Shown: positions 39,693-48,135 of the stretch, piece after piece
Numbering within the stretch: the first letter of the stretch is position 1
Layout: every line of letters starts with the position of its first letter
Assembly: GCF_017353185.1 (NCBI RefSeq)
Contig: NZ_JAFMYV010000001.1
Coordinates: 682,001 to 746,000 of the forward strand
DNA length: 64,000 nt
From: Fibrella rubiginis
GTDB lineage: Bacteria; Bacteroidota; Bacteroidia; Cytophagales; Spirosomataceae
Direction of reading: 5' to 3'
Notes under the pieces: generated by a model
Databases searched by the model: none
The model's input: only the letters and a program-made list of their open reading frames with translations
Told to the model about the DNA's origin: nothing
Program-made: the position numbers and the translations under genes

Positions 39693-42122
39693 TCACAAAC
39701 TCACTTCCTGCCTACCCGCCACCAATGCTTTGCTGCGACCTTGCCAGCGGAGGGTGCCGGTGAGGCCGGGGGGGAGGGTGACGGTGCCGCGCAACAGGCC
39801 GCCGGGGGCTTTTTCGAAGTGGACGGAGATGTCGCCGTTGGGGTGGGGCATGGTGCCGTCGGCGCTGGGGAGGCTGCCTAAAAATGGCTCGATGCGCACC
39901 GACCGGAAGCCCGGCTCGGCGGGGTTGATGCCGCAAACGGTAGACAAAAATTCGTAAACGGGCGAGGCACTCCAGGCGTGGCAGTCAGAGCGCGTAGGTT
40001 CGGGGGCTTCGGCGAAGGTGGTAAGGCCGTTGGCAATCATGGTGTGCCAGGGTTGTAGCTGCGGCAGAAACTCGTCGCCCATGCCGGTCTTTTTCAGGGC
40101 CTGAAACAGGTAGAATTTAAAGTAATACGTGGCTGGGCGGAGGCTGTCGGAGGGAGTGCTGGTGAGGACCTTTTTCAGCACGTCGCGCTGCTGAGTGGCG
40201 GGAATGGCGTTGGTCAGGATGCCGAAGATGTTGGCATGCTGACTAAACTGTCTTTTGGTTGGTGTATCGGCCAAAAGGCCCCTGGCGGACACCCAGCAGC
40301 GTTCCATCACCGCTTTGTTGATACGCCGGGCCAGTTCGCGGTAGTGTTCGGCTTTCTGGTTTTGGCCGTAGTGCGCAAACACATCCGCCGCTTTTTGGTA
40401 GGTATAGGCCTGTTGTAAGCTCAAGATGCTCGACCCGCCCCCGTGCGACCCGTCGGGAACGCCGCCAATACCGTCTGTTGGATTCCAGGGCCACGACCAG
40501 TCCACAAAATTCCACCACGTCAGTGCGCCGTTGAGGCCCGTTGTGCGGTCGATCCGCTCTTCGTGCCAGCGCAGTACACTCTCAATACCCGCCAGCCGGG
40601 CGTTAATGAACGCGTCGTCTTTGCGGTGCATCCAGTAGTCGTGGACCATGCAAACCCAAAACAGCGAAAACGTGGGAATCACCTGCTGGTCGGCGGAGGG
40701 GTAGCGGCTTTGGGTGAGGCCCTCGGCAATACGGCTGTCGTCATAGTCCAGAATGGCCTTGCGCATGAGCCGGTCGTCGCCCGATACGTAGAGCGAAATC
40801 AGGGCCTGAATTCGGGTGTCGCCTGTGTACTGTAGTTGTTCGTAGTAGGGGCAGTCGTAGTAGGTTTCGCCCGCGCAGAGTTGAGCCGTACGCCAGCCCA
40901 CGTCCCACACCCGCCTCAGGCTGCTGTCGGGCGAGGAGAAACGGGCTTTCTGCTCAAATGGATAAGCCGTATACTTGCCTGTCAGGTCGTTGATTGTCAG
41001 CGGCTCGTCTTTCGTTTGAACGCTCAATTGCAGGTAGCGGTACGTTCTGAACCAGAGCGGACGGAAGGTGCGTTTCTGACCACCGTCGGCCACGAACTGA
41101 TCGTCGATGCCCAGCATGGTGCGGTTCTCGATTTCGTCGCGGTTGCCCTTTTGGCCCTTCGCGTCCATCAACCCCTCGGCGTAGGTCAGGGTGAGTGAAG
41201 CCCCTTTTCCCGCCGAAACGGTCAATTCGGGGTAGGCGTTGGTGAGCGTTTTTTGGTCGAAGAGTACAGTAGCCTGGGTATTGGCCGGGACTATAATCGG
41301 CGATTTCCCCTGTACAAAATCGGGCGGGACGGTCACTCCGGCCACTCGTCGCACGGTGTTCAGCCGCACCGTCGCACTGGCCATGGGTGGAATAGAACGC
41401 GGCACCAACGCCCAGTTGCCATCACTGCCCAGGCCCCGCGTTTTGGCCAAAAACCACAGCGGTCTGGCGGCGGTCCATGCCTTATCATCGAAACCTGGCT
41501 GTTCCCAACCCCAGGGGTACAAGGCTCCATCGACCCGGTCGCCGTCGCCCACCACCACGTAGGTATGCAGCCGCGCCATGTCGTTTTTTACGGGCGAGTA
41601 GGCGGGGTTTTGACACACTTTCCAGGTGTTATTGGTATTCACAACCTTTTCGGCGTCACCGTCGCCCTGCATCACAAACCCCAGTTGGTAGCTCATCTGC
41701 GCCATCGGGGCCGACTCGCCCAGGTGCCATACCTGCGCCGCCAGTGTGTTGTTGCCCGCCTGCATGAAGGGAGCCAGATCAACGGTTTCGTAGTTCCAGT
41801 GCTGCGTGTCGCTCCGCGCCGGACCCATCGCCACGGCCTGCCCGTTCACGAACAACCGGTACCGGTTATCGGCCGATACATGCACCACAAAGCGGGCAGG
41901 TTTCTGGGCTACATTAATCGTTTTACGAAAGTGATACACCCCGTAAGCACGCGCCGAGGCCGTGGGGTGAACCAGCCATTTGGCCTCCCAGAGGCTATTT
42001 TGCCACTTATTGGTTGTTGGCGCGGGCTGCGTCGATTGAAAAACGGCCTGGGCGAAACCGGTTGTTATAGACCAGAAAAACAACACAAACGCCAGCAACG
42101 GGCGGTAGGAGCGGAGGGGCAT
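39693..42122 (-). CDS. GH78 alpha-L-rhamnosidase
   Basis: The 809-residue protein has a signal peptide (LLAFVLFFWSITTGFAQ) and then N-terminal beta-sandwich domains (FVVHVSADNRYRLFVNGQAV). The (alpha/alpha)6 catalytic domain has CAGETYYDCPYYEQLQYTGD, SRYPSADQQVIPTFSLFW, NFVDWSWPW and CHAWSASPVYEFLSTVCGI, followed by a C-terminal beta domain. This layout is that of GH78 rhamnosidases, which release terminal L-rhamnose from plant glycans such as pectin side chains. It is intact and exported. Its last 93 codons are duplicated 1.3 kb downstream on the far side of the DUF2335 cassette. Confidence 0.9.
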   Translation of the reverse strand: MPLRSYRPLLAFVLFFWSITTGFAQAVFQSTQPAPTTNKWQNSLWEAKWLVHPTASARAYGVYHFRKTINVAQKPARFVVHVSADNRYRLFVNGQAVAMGPARSDTQHWNYETVDLAPFMQAGNNTLAAQVWHLGESAPMAQMSYQLGFVMQGDGDAEKVVNTNNTWKVCQNPAYSPVKNDMARLHTYVVVGDGDRVDGALYPWGWEQPGFDDKAWTAARPLWFLAKTRGLGSDGNWALVPRSIPPMASATVRLNTVRRVAGVTVPPDFVQGKSPIIVPANTQATVLFDQKTLTNAYPELTVSAGKGASLTLTYAEGLMDAKGQKGNRDEIENRTMLGIDDQFVADGGQKRTFRPLWFRTYRYLQLSVQTKDEPLTINDLTGKYTAYPFEQKARFSSPDSSLRRVWDVGWRTAQLCAGETYYDCPYYEQLQYTGDTRIQALISLYVSGDDRLMRKAILDYDDSRIAEGLTQSRYPSADQQVIPTFSLFWVCMVHDYWMHRKDDAFINARLAGIESVLRWHEERIDRTTGLNGALTWWNFVDWSWPWNPTDGIGGVPDGSHGGGSSILSLQQAYTYQKAADVFAHYGQNQKAEHYRELARRINKAVMERCWVSARGLLADTPTKRQFSQHANIFGILTNAIPATQQRDVLKKVLTSTPSDSLRPATYYFKFYLFQALKKTGMGDEFLPQLQPWHTMIANGLTTFAEAPEPTRSDCHAWSASPVYEFLSTVCGINPAEPGFRSVRIEPFLGSLPSADGTMPHPNGDISVHFEKAPGGLLRGTVTLPPGLTGTLRWQGRSKALVAGRQEVSL

Positions 42123-42215
42123 AGCGCGGTGAGCAACGGATTGACGATACGCAAAGAAACCGCTTTGCCGCCGTTTTTCATGACAGGCAGTAGGGCATTT
42201 GGTACGGCTTCCCGG

Positions 42216-42617
42216 CTAATTTGCGGGTGTAAGTGATGCAACCACGGCACTGCCAATTGCCTGGTCCTGCTCAAAGTTTCCTCCCGAAATACCCAGGCCG
42301 CCAACCAGCGATTGTTGCCACATGACCGGGAAGCCACCGGGTAGGCCGGAGATGTCTTTGTTACTGGAAAAAGAAGTTTGAAGCGTGGGAAACTTCTGGC
42401 CAAGCTCACCCACCACGTGGCTCGGAATGCGAAGTTGTGATGCCGTGACGGCTTTTTGACGACTGCTCTCCAGCGCAAAATAACTACAGCCCTCCTGCCG
42501 CCATACGGCGCAGATATGGCCACCAGTATCAACAAGGGTTATCGTTATAGCAATGCCCTGTTGTTGTGATGCCTGCCGGGCAGCCTTTATTAATTGATCA
42601 ATCAGCTGTTGTTGCAT
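42216..42617 (-). CDS. GlcG/HbpS-family (DUF336) protein
   Basis: The ATG at 42617 gives a 133-residue protein with the DUF336 fold: ITITLVDTGGHICAVWRQEG, SRQKAVTASQLRIPS, and the C-terminal ISGLPGGFPVM and GGLGISGGNFEQDQAIGSAV. Family members bind heme or small cofactors (HbpS) or lie in glycolate operons (GlcG); the role here is unknown. It has no signal peptide when started at 42617. It is divergent from a MarR regulator with 86 bp between the starts, so it is the probable target of that regulator. Confidence 0.85.
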   Translation of the reverse strand: MQQQLIDQLIKAARQASQQQGIAITITLVDTGGHICAVWRQEGCSYFALESSRQKAVTASQLRIPSHVVGELGQKFPTLQTSFSSNKDISGLPGGFPVMWQQSLVGGLGISGGNFEQDQAIGSAVVASLTPAN

Positions 42618-42703
42618 GTCCTTTGTGGTGCCAAGCCAGTTAAACAAAAGACAATAGTAAGCTATACTGACCAAATAATAACCCCTGCTGACTAATTTTG
42701 CTT

Positions 42704-43180
42704 ATGGACACGCACAAAGCGCTCGTTGAACACATTCAGCAAAACAACATCGTCGGGCATCTACACCGATTGTCAAGACTATTGGGTGGCCTGAGTGAGC
42801 ATCGTTGGGCAAAAGATGGCTACCCCGACGTGCGGAATGGGCATGTGCAGTTGTTACGTAATCTGGACCCTGAAGGCACCCGAAACACCGTATTGGCTCA
42901 ACGGGCACACATTACAAAGCAGACTATGGGACGGTTGGTGAAGGAACTGGCCAACTCTGGCTATGTAACGATATCTGTTGATCCCACCGACAGCCGGGCA
43001 CAGCGGGTGCTATTAACGGCCCGTGGCACGGCTTTCCTCACGTACCTGGCGGCAACACTGGCCGATTTGAATTGGGCCTTCGCCAACGTGCTGGGCGAAG
43101 GCCGACTAACCAATTTTTCTCAAACCTTGCAGGACCTGCTTGCCTTTGCCGAAACGCGACAACAGCAACAGGATTTATGA
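42704..43180 (+). CDS. MarR-family transcriptional regulator
   Basis: The 158-residue protein has the MarR winged-helix layout: a dimer helix at the N-terminus (NIVGHLHRLSRLLGGLSEHR), recognition helix region LAQRAHITKQTMGRLVKELA, wing GYVTISVDPTDSRAQRVLLT and a C-terminal dimer helix. The ATG at 42704 is preferred to the TTG two codons earlier. It is divergent from the DUF336 gene, a layout in which MarR proteins usually repress both genes and release on ligand binding. Its 3' end overlaps the convergent GH2 gene by 6 bp. Confidence 0.88.
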   Translation: MDTHKALVEHIQQNNIVGHLHRLSRLLGGLSEHRWAKDGYPDVRNGHVQLLRNLDPEGTRNTVLAQRAHITKQTMGRLVKELANSGYVTISVDPTDSRAQRVLLTARGTAFLTYLAATLADLNWAFANVLGEGRLTNFSQTLQDLLAFAETRQQQQDL

Positions 43181-45025
43181 AGACGGTTGTATTGGCCCCA
43201 GCAACCCCTCCGGCACGGTTAGCTCGCCGGTGTGGAAGTCGATCAGGCCGTTGCGTTCGTCTTCGATGTTGGTGGCCTGGGTATATACGTCACCCGCGAT
43301 AGACCGGGCACGAAGTTCGGTTTTAAACTGCCGTATCCGCTCGGTACGGTCGTCGCTGTCGGCGGGGCCGCCGTAGTTGGCAAACCCAAAACCGCCCCAC
43401 TCGCTCACCACCAGCGGCACCTGTTTCCGGTAAAAATAGGGGTCGCCCACCACCAGCGGGCGGTAAGCTACCGTGGCCAGGTCACCCGCCACCAGCCGGT
43501 CGAGCAGGCTCTTCCAATGTTCCAGGTCGGGGGTGTAGAGGTGGGCCGTAAGCAGGTCTGATTTCAATCGCCCTTCCTGCGAAATGTGGTGCCAGCCGTC
43601 ATTGTCGACCACCAGAAACTGGGGATGGTTGATCTGCATATAATGATAAGTGTCGGCTATATATTGCTGTGTTTCAGCATTTTGAGCAATGTCTTCAGCG
43701 CCCCAGTCTTCGTTGTACAAACTCCAGATGATCACCGACGGGTGCGCCTCAATCAGCGATAGCATCCGGTCTAGCTCGGCGCGGTGATTCTGGCGGCTAC
43801 GTTGATTGGACCGGTGCGGGCTGGGCACTTCCACCCAGAGCAGCAAACCCAGTTCGTCGGCCAGGTTATACAACCGTGGGTCAACCCCGGCAATGTGAAC
43901 GCGGACCAGGTTGCAACCTAATTTTTGCATGGCGTAGAAGTGCCGCCGCATCTCGTCGTAGGTGGCGGTGCCGGGCTGGTAGAGGATGCCGTCGAGGTAG
44001 GTAGACTGCCCGTTGAGGTAGACGCAGCAGCCTCGCGCCTCTACTTTGCGCATCCCGAAATGAGCGTCTATCTCCGCTTTATTGCCCTGGCTGTCAATAA
44101 GCTGGGCCGTAAGCTTGTATAGTTGCGGTTCTCCTGGCGACCAGAATTGAGCATCGGGTAATTCAACCACGACGCGCTGGTTTTTTTGCCCAAATTCAAG
44201 GTGCAGCGGAAAATCCGACGTTGCCAACGTGCCTGCCTCTGGTTTGGTCTTATCGGTGATGATCAGCCGCAGGATGTAGTCGCCGGCATCATGAATACGG
44301 GTAGTCACGTTAACCCGCACTAGGTTGTCTTCGATCTGACTCACCACCCCTACCCGCGACCGCAGCCGGTTGCGCTCTACCGGCTCGAGCCAGACCGACC
44401 GCACCCCACCGGTATAGGTCTGGTACCAGATGCCGCCCCGTTTATACACCGACGATTCCTGTTTGCCCCGCGGAATATCAGCGTCCATGGTGTCGGCAAT
44501 GCGCACAGTGAGGCGGTTGGTGGGTTTCAATAACTTCTCGCCCAGTTCGTAGGAAAACGACGTGTATTCGCCGTAGTGAACCGTCTCCCCTTCAATGGTT
44601 TGGAGCTGTTTGCCGTTGAGCCATACCTGCGTCTCGTAGCCACAGGCACCAAACGTAAGCTGATACATCATCTCTGGCTTGTCACCGGTGGCGGGTTCAC
44701 GGGCGGGTAAATCGAAATCGCGTTCGTACCACACCACCACCGAATCCTGCCAGCTAATGCCGTCGTTGTCCTGCCGTATCTGGGCAATATGCGACTCGAT
44801 GGAGCCGGGCCAATGGGCCGTGTAGGCGTATTTATGGCCGTTTTGCCATTTTTCGGTCAGGCCCACGTTATCTACATCTTCGGCAAACCGCCACTCGCCG
44901 TCGAGCAGCATGTAGGTGTTGGGCCGCAAAACGGCGCGGGGCAATTCGTTGATGGGAGAGGGGGCCGGTGCCGCCGGAACGGGCTGACTTTCGGTAGGAT
45001 TCAGGTTTCGGAACGTGGGTTGCAT
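43175..45025 (-). CDS. GH2 beta-glycosidase, cytoplasmic
   Basis: Starting at the ATG at 45025 (MQPTFRNLNPTESQ) the protein has 616 residues and no signal peptide. It shows the GH2 order: sugar-binding jelly roll (LDGEWRFAEDVDN to TVRIADTMDADIPRGKQ), Ig-like middle domain and TIM barrel. The acid/base is E439 in IIWSLYNEDWG and the nucleophile is E542 in LVVSEWGGFG. GH2 includes beta-galactosidases, glucuronidases and mannosidases; specificity is not clear from the motifs. Lack of export suggests it cuts imported oligosaccharides. A start twelve codons upstream is possible but adds no recognisable sequence. Confidence 0.9.
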   Translation of the reverse strand: MQPTFRNLNPTESQPVPAAPAPSPINELPRAVLRPNTYMLLDGEWRFAEDVDNVGLTEKWQNGHKYAYTAHWPGSIESHIAQIRQDNDGISWQDSVVVWYERDFDLPAREPATGDKPEMMYQLTFGACGYETQVWLNGKQLQTIEGETVHYGEYTSFSYELGEKLLKPTNRLTVRIADTMDADIPRGKQESSVYKRGGIWYQTYTGGVRSVWLEPVERNRLRSRVGVVSQIEDNLVRVNVTTRIHDAGDYILRLIITDKTKPEAGTLATSDFPLHLEFGQKNQRVVVELPDAQFWSPGEPQLYKLTAQLIDSQGNKAEIDAHFGMRKVEARGCCVYLNGQSTYLDGILYQPGTATYDEMRRHFYAMQKLGCNLVRVHIAGVDPRLYNLADELGLLLWVEVPSPHRSNQRSRQNHRAELDRMLSLIEAHPSVIIWSLYNEDWGAEDIAQNAETQQYIADTYHYMQINHPQFLVVDNDGWHHISQEGRLKSDLLTAHLYTPDLEHWKSLLDRLVAGDLATVAYRPLVVGDPYFYRKQVPLVVSEWGGFGFANYGGPADSDDRTERIRQFKTELRARSIAGDVYTQATNIEDERNGLIDFHTGELTVPEGLLGPIQPSS

Positions 45026-45101
45026 TAGCGCGACAGGCTGGTGATACCCAAGCAACACCACTACGCGCCGGGGGTTCGATGAATCTGATTCACCGCACCC
45101 A

Positions 45102-45446
45102 CTATACCAGCCCGTCTTTCAGCGCTTTGGCTACGGCCTCCGTCATCGATGCCACGTGCAGCTTGCGGTAGATGCTTTTCATAAACGAGCGGACCGTTTC
45201 GTAGCTGATGCCGCCCATGCGGTCGGCAATCATTTTATAGCTCAACCCATCCACCAAAAAGGTGAGGGTTTCCTGTTCACGGGGGGTCAGGCGTTCCGCA
45301 TCGGATTGCATAGTATGAGGGGACGTTGCGGGCCGAAAAAAGAACCCGGCTTTCATCTCGACCAAATCAACATCCACCGTCCCGCCTAGCAGGATAGAAA
45401 GGGCTTCGCGCGTGGCGCTGGTATCTTCATAAACAATAACACGCAT
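45102..45446 (-). CDS. LuxR-type regulator with a truncated receiver domain
   Basis: The 114-residue protein begins like a response regulator (MRVIVYEDTSATREALSILL, acidic E7-D8). About residue 33 the receiver breaks off and passes through a short linker to a LuxR helix-turn-helix (LTPREQETLTFLVDGLSYKM, then YETVRSFMKSIYRKLHVAS). The phosphoacceptor Asp, the conserved Thr and Lys and roughly 80 receiver residues are missing. The DNA-binding half is intact, so it may act without phosphorylation. It appears to be an internal deletion of a NarL-type regulator rather than a frameshift, because the reading frame continues. No kinase gene is adjacent. Confidence 0.8.
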   Translation of the reverse strand: MRVIVYEDTSATREALSILLGGTVDVDLVEMKAGFFFRPATSPHTMQSDAERLTPREQETLTFLVDGLSYKMIADRMGGISYETVRSFMKSIYRKLHVASMTEAVAKALKDGLV

Positions 45447-45538
45447 GGCTGGACATCAGTAGTCGTACAGCAAAGCTCCTGGTTATCTCAATCGCAGAAA
45501 ACCACCGAAATGCGTGATTTTCTGTCACTGAGTTCGGT

Positions 45539-45594
45539 GATTTTCACGCAAAAAGCCTGCACAGGAACATGCGCAGGCTTTTTGCGTGAAAATC
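45539..45594 (-). terminator. terminator after the NnrU/MddA-like gene
   Basis: GATTTTCACGCAAAAAGCCTGC (as two halves, 45539-45560) pairs perfectly with 45573-45594 (22-bp arms, 12-base loop), 13 bp after the methyltransferase stop on the minus strand. A/T runs in both arms suit bidirectional termination. Confidence 0.75.
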
Positions 45595-45606
45595 AATGAT
45601 GCTATG

Positions 45607-46380
45607 TCAACCAATCAGTTTTGCTTTCGGGGGGGCCGCTTTGCTGGTTCGTCTGCCTGTAAATGGAATGAGCATGGGCACTTGCTGCTTATATACCTCA
45701 TAGTCCGTTCCGAGTGATTTGAGCAGGTCTCTTTCTTCCAGAAATTTTACGGCAACCACGATGTAGGTCGTGGTTGTAAGCGAAAACACCAGATGGCCCA
45801 GTGTCATAACCGGGGTGGCCCAAAATGCAATCAGAAAACCCAGCATGATTGGGTGGCGCACGATGTTGTAGAAGAGATTGGTCTTAAACCGCATGGCCTG
45901 ATCTGATCTGTTAATCAGGTTGTTATAGACTTGCTTTAAACCGAACAGGTCGAAATGATTGATCATGAACGAGGATAAAAGGACAATTAGCCACCCAGAA
46001 AGAGAAATTGCCGTCAACAACGTGGCCCCCAACTTTGTGTCTACTTTCCAAATCAGAGCCGGTAAGGGTTGCCATTGCCAATACAGTAGAAGCAGGGCCA
46101 AACTAGCCAATAGCACATACGTACTACGTTCCAGTACGGGATCAATCAGCCGGGTCCACCATCGCTTAAAAGCGGGCCGTGCCATCACGCTATGTTGTAT
46201 GGCAAACAGCCCCAGCAATAGTTCATTGATTAGTAAGGAGCGTGCAAAGGGGCCTTCAGTGCCGGAATCAATTGATTTTGGCACCACGAAATTGCCGACG
46301 AATCCGATGGCATAAAGAAACGTAAACAGGAAGATAACGTAGGCCAGTACCCCGTATAGGAAGACGATTAACTTTTTCAT
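45607..46380 (-). CDS. NnrU/MddA-like membrane methyltransferase
   Basis: From the ATG at 46380 (MKKLIVFLYGVLAYVIFLFT) the protein has 257 residues and five to six membrane helices. It shows the isoprenylcysteine methyltransferase-like core: FAIQHSVMARPAFKRWWT, LVVRHPIM-type sequence (YNIVRHPIMLGFLIAFW) and a C-terminal EERDLLKSLGTDYEVYKQQV. This pattern is shared by NnrU and by methanethiol S-methyltransferase MddA. The FGLKQVYNNL segment fits MddA better. If so, it would make dimethyl sulfide from methanethiol using S-adenosylmethionine. An upstream in-frame start would add 15 residues and is not needed. Confidence 0.75.
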   Translation of the reverse strand: MKKLIVFLYGVLAYVIFLFTFLYAIGFVGNFVVPKSIDSGTEGPFARSLLINELLLGLFAIQHSVMARPAFKRWWTRLIDPVLERSTYVLLASLALLLLYWQWQPLPALIWKVDTKLGATLLTAISLSGWLIVLLSSFMINHFDLFGLKQVYNNLINRSDQAMRFKTNLFYNIVRHPIMLGFLIAFWATPVMTLGHLVFSLTTTTYIVVAVKFLEERDLLKSLGTDYEVYKQQVPMLIPFTGRRTSKAAPPKAKLIG

Positions 46381-46483
46381 TGTCTTAGCTGGTGAAGGTG
46401 AAGAAGCTGGTTGATAAGCAAACAACCAGACAAAGGTGGCCCATGTACCAATGCTTGTAAATCCCCAAAGGTGGGGAGATCAC

Positions 46484-46654
46484 TCAGGGCAGGTCGATGA
46501 GGTAACGCCCACGGGCGTGTTCATCAACACGTATCGGCATGTTGGACCGCTGCAAAAAGTATAATGTGCTTTTGGGGGCTGGCAGCGCTTCGTTCCGCCA
46601 GTGCTCAACAGCTTGGCTCAGCCGTTGCCGTAACCGGACCGTTTCAGCAGGCGG
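46484..46654 (-). other. open frame without a normal start, possible gene remnant
   Basis: Between the stop codons at 46657-46655 and 46486-46484 the minus strand encodes 56 residues that look like real protein. They include VRLRQRLSQAVEHWRNEAL and KSTLYFLQRSNMPIRVDEHA, ending GRYLIDLP. There is no ATG, GTG or TTG in a useful place, so it is probably the 3' end of a lost gene. I cannot name the family. Confidence 0.3.
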
Positions 46655-46667
46655 CTAACCAGGGAGG

Positions 46668-46877
46668 CTACTGGCAGCACCCTTTTCCAGCCTGGATGGG
46701 TGGGCAGGGCACAGTACCGTAGGAGCAAAACACGCAGCAGTCGCCCGCAAGGGGACGCAGAAGCGTGTGGCAGGCGGGGCATTCGTAGAAGAACTGACAG
46801 GCATCGGTCGGCATCGTTTCGGCCTGTTGATGCCGGCAGTTGGGGCAGGTCAGCACAGATTCGAGCAGGAGCCGCAT
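46668..46877 (-). CDS. small cysteine-rich GDCC-motif protein
   Basis: The 69-residue protein has eleven Cys, including CPNCRHQQAE, YECPACHTLL and GDCCVFCSYGTVPCPP, ending GKGCCQ. The GDCCVFCSYG motif defines a widespread uncharacterised family often found near mercury or copper transport genes. The paired CxxC knuckles predict zinc or soft-metal binding. No transport gene is adjacent here. The ATG at 46877 is the only start before the first CxxC. A short unassigned open frame follows on the same strand. Confidence 0.8.
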   Translation of the reverse strand: MRLLLESVLTCPNCRHQQAETMPTDACQFFYECPACHTLLRPLAGDCCVFCSYGTVPCPPIQAGKGCCQ

Positions 46878-46977
46878 TTTCTGGACAAGATTGATTGGAT
46901 TCAGTAGAGGAACGGGGGTTCTATTCGATTCAGCGGAGTTGTGTTAGGACAAAGAAAGAAGTCCTGTCCAAAAAACC

Positions 46978-47439
46978 TTACTTCATTTCACGTAAACAAA
47001 ACCCATACATCACGGCGAAGAGAACGCTGCCGAAGACCCCAAACGAGGTAATGAGTGCCGCAAACCCAACGAAATAAATTGGCATGATGATACCCAGGAG
47101 CACTCCGGCCAGGTAAACATAAAAGCCTGTTCTACGCAGTCGGAACATCAGTATGACGCCAATCAGCGTCACCAGCGAATACACAAACTGCGCCAGGCTC
47201 TGCCGCCGAACCAGGCCAGGGTCGGCGGGGGTGGGGTTGTCGCTGTTGGCGCTGTTGTCCTGATAGAAATTTTTGGGGTCAAGGCGATCTTCCTCCCCGG
47301 CTCCCGTGTCTTTATGACCCGTATAAGGCGTCTGAGCCACCCGATCAGGGTTAAAAAGCGCAATGCCGCTTTCGGCGAGGCCCCAGCCGCAGCTTAAGAA
47401 AGACAGGACGCACAGGATAGTGAGGAATTGAGAGCGCAT
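46978..47439 (-). CDS. hypothetical membrane protein with N-terminal signal
   Basis: I do not recognise this 153-residue protein. It has an N-terminal hydrophobic signal or helix (MRSQFLTILCVLSFLSCGWG) and a polar extracytoplasmic loop rich in Asp, Asn and Pro (KDTGAGEEDRLDPKNFYQDN). Three close membrane helices between residues 80 and 148 end in LREMK. It is probably an inner-membrane protein. It is followed on the minus strand by the cysteine-rich gene after 100 bp that hold a decayed repeat (46880-46976). No partner gene is evident. Confidence 0.6.
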   Translation of the reverse strand: MRSQFLTILCVLSFLSCGWGLAESGIALFNPDRVAQTPYTGHKDTGAGEEDRLDPKNFYQDNSANSDNPTPADPGLVRRQSLAQFVYSLVTLIGVILMFRLRRTGFYVYLAGVLLGIIMPIYFVGFAALITSFGVFGSVLFAVMYGFCLREMK

Positions 47440-47449
47440 TTTAGGGAGA

Positions 47450-47631
47450 AGTTTAAAGTCTAATGTCTAAAGTTTAAACGGTCCGCCGTCGCGGTTGCTT
47501 CGCGCCCAGACACGACCCTGCCCAGGCCGCCTGCGAAGTTGTTGTAGGAACAACATCCCTCAAGTCATCCAGGATTAAAGAGCTTCAGAACGGCATTGAC
47601 CCTTAGACGTTGGACTTCAAACGTTAAACTC
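47450..47631. repeat. degenerate inverted repeat in a 266-bp gap
   Basis: GTTTAAAGTCTAATGTCTAA (from 47451) resembles the reverse complement of the segment 47602-47630 (CTTAGACGTTGGACTTCAAA followed by CGTTAAAC). Pairing is imperfect. The 120 bases between them hold no gene that I can support. It looks like a decayed member of the intergenic hairpins seen elsewhere here. Confidence 0.35.
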
Positions 47632-47705
47632 TTTTGTAAACCTGCAGGCACGGCGATAGTTTTACTACAGGAGATGCACAAAACAACCGCATTTCGATCA
47701 ATAAT

Positions 47706-48002
47706 ATGACCCTACAGGAGCTGACCGACAACATTCGTACCCGCATTGCCACTGCCGATAGCCTCGACGCTACCGCCAAACTCGTTACGGATCAGGGTGT
47801 TGTCTACATCGACAGTAAGCAGAGCCCCGCCGTTGTGTCTAACGACGACCTGCCCGCCGATACCGAATTGCACGTGAAAGTGGACGATCTGGAACGCATG
47901 GCCACCGGCGACCTGAACCCCATGATGGCGTTCATGACCGGTAAGTTGAAAGTGAAAGGCGACATGGGCATCGCCATGAAAATGGGGCAGGTAATGGGGT
48001 AA
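47706..48002 (+). CDS. SCP2-like sterol-carrier domain protein
   Basis: The 98-residue protein is a minimal SCP2 domain. It has an N-terminal helix (MTLQELTDNIRTRIATADSL), strands (TAKLVTDQGVVYIDS; TELHVKVDDLERMATGDLNP) and the characteristic C-terminal AFMTGKLKVKGDMGIAMKMG. SCP2 domains bind lipids or fatty acyl groups in the cytoplasm; the bacterial role is unclear. It stands alone, followed by a perfect 42-bp-arm inverted repeat. Confidence 0.9.
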   Translation: MTLQELTDNIRTRIATADSLDATAKLVTDQGVVYIDSKQSPAVVSNDDLPADTELHVKVDDLERMATGDLNPMMAFMTGKLKVKGDMGIAMKMGQVMG

Positions 48003-48015
48003 GGGAAGGAGGTTA

Positions 48016-48120
48016 GGTTGTTTGTCTGTTTGTGCGTTTGTTTGTTTCTGTCCGTTGCGGTTAAGCGTTTAGTTACCACAACGGACAGAAACAAACAAAC
48101 GCACAAACAGACAAACAACC
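48016..48120. repeat. perfect 42-bp-arm inverted repeat made of TTTG-like units
   Basis: Arms 48016-48057 and 48079-48120 are exact reverse complements with a 21-base loop. The arms consist of near-repeats of TTTGT/CTGT (GTTTGTCTGTTTGTGCGTTT and onward). It lies 13 bp after the SCP2 stop and 15 bp before the Gfo/Idh/MocA start, so it could terminate the first transcript. Confidence 0.9.
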
Positions 48121-48135
48121 CCTAAACTACCCTTC

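Noticed and set aside
41253..42236. Plus-strand open frame of 327 codons
   Set aside because: It is antisense to the GH78 rhamnosidase gene, which has clear catalytic-domain motifs.
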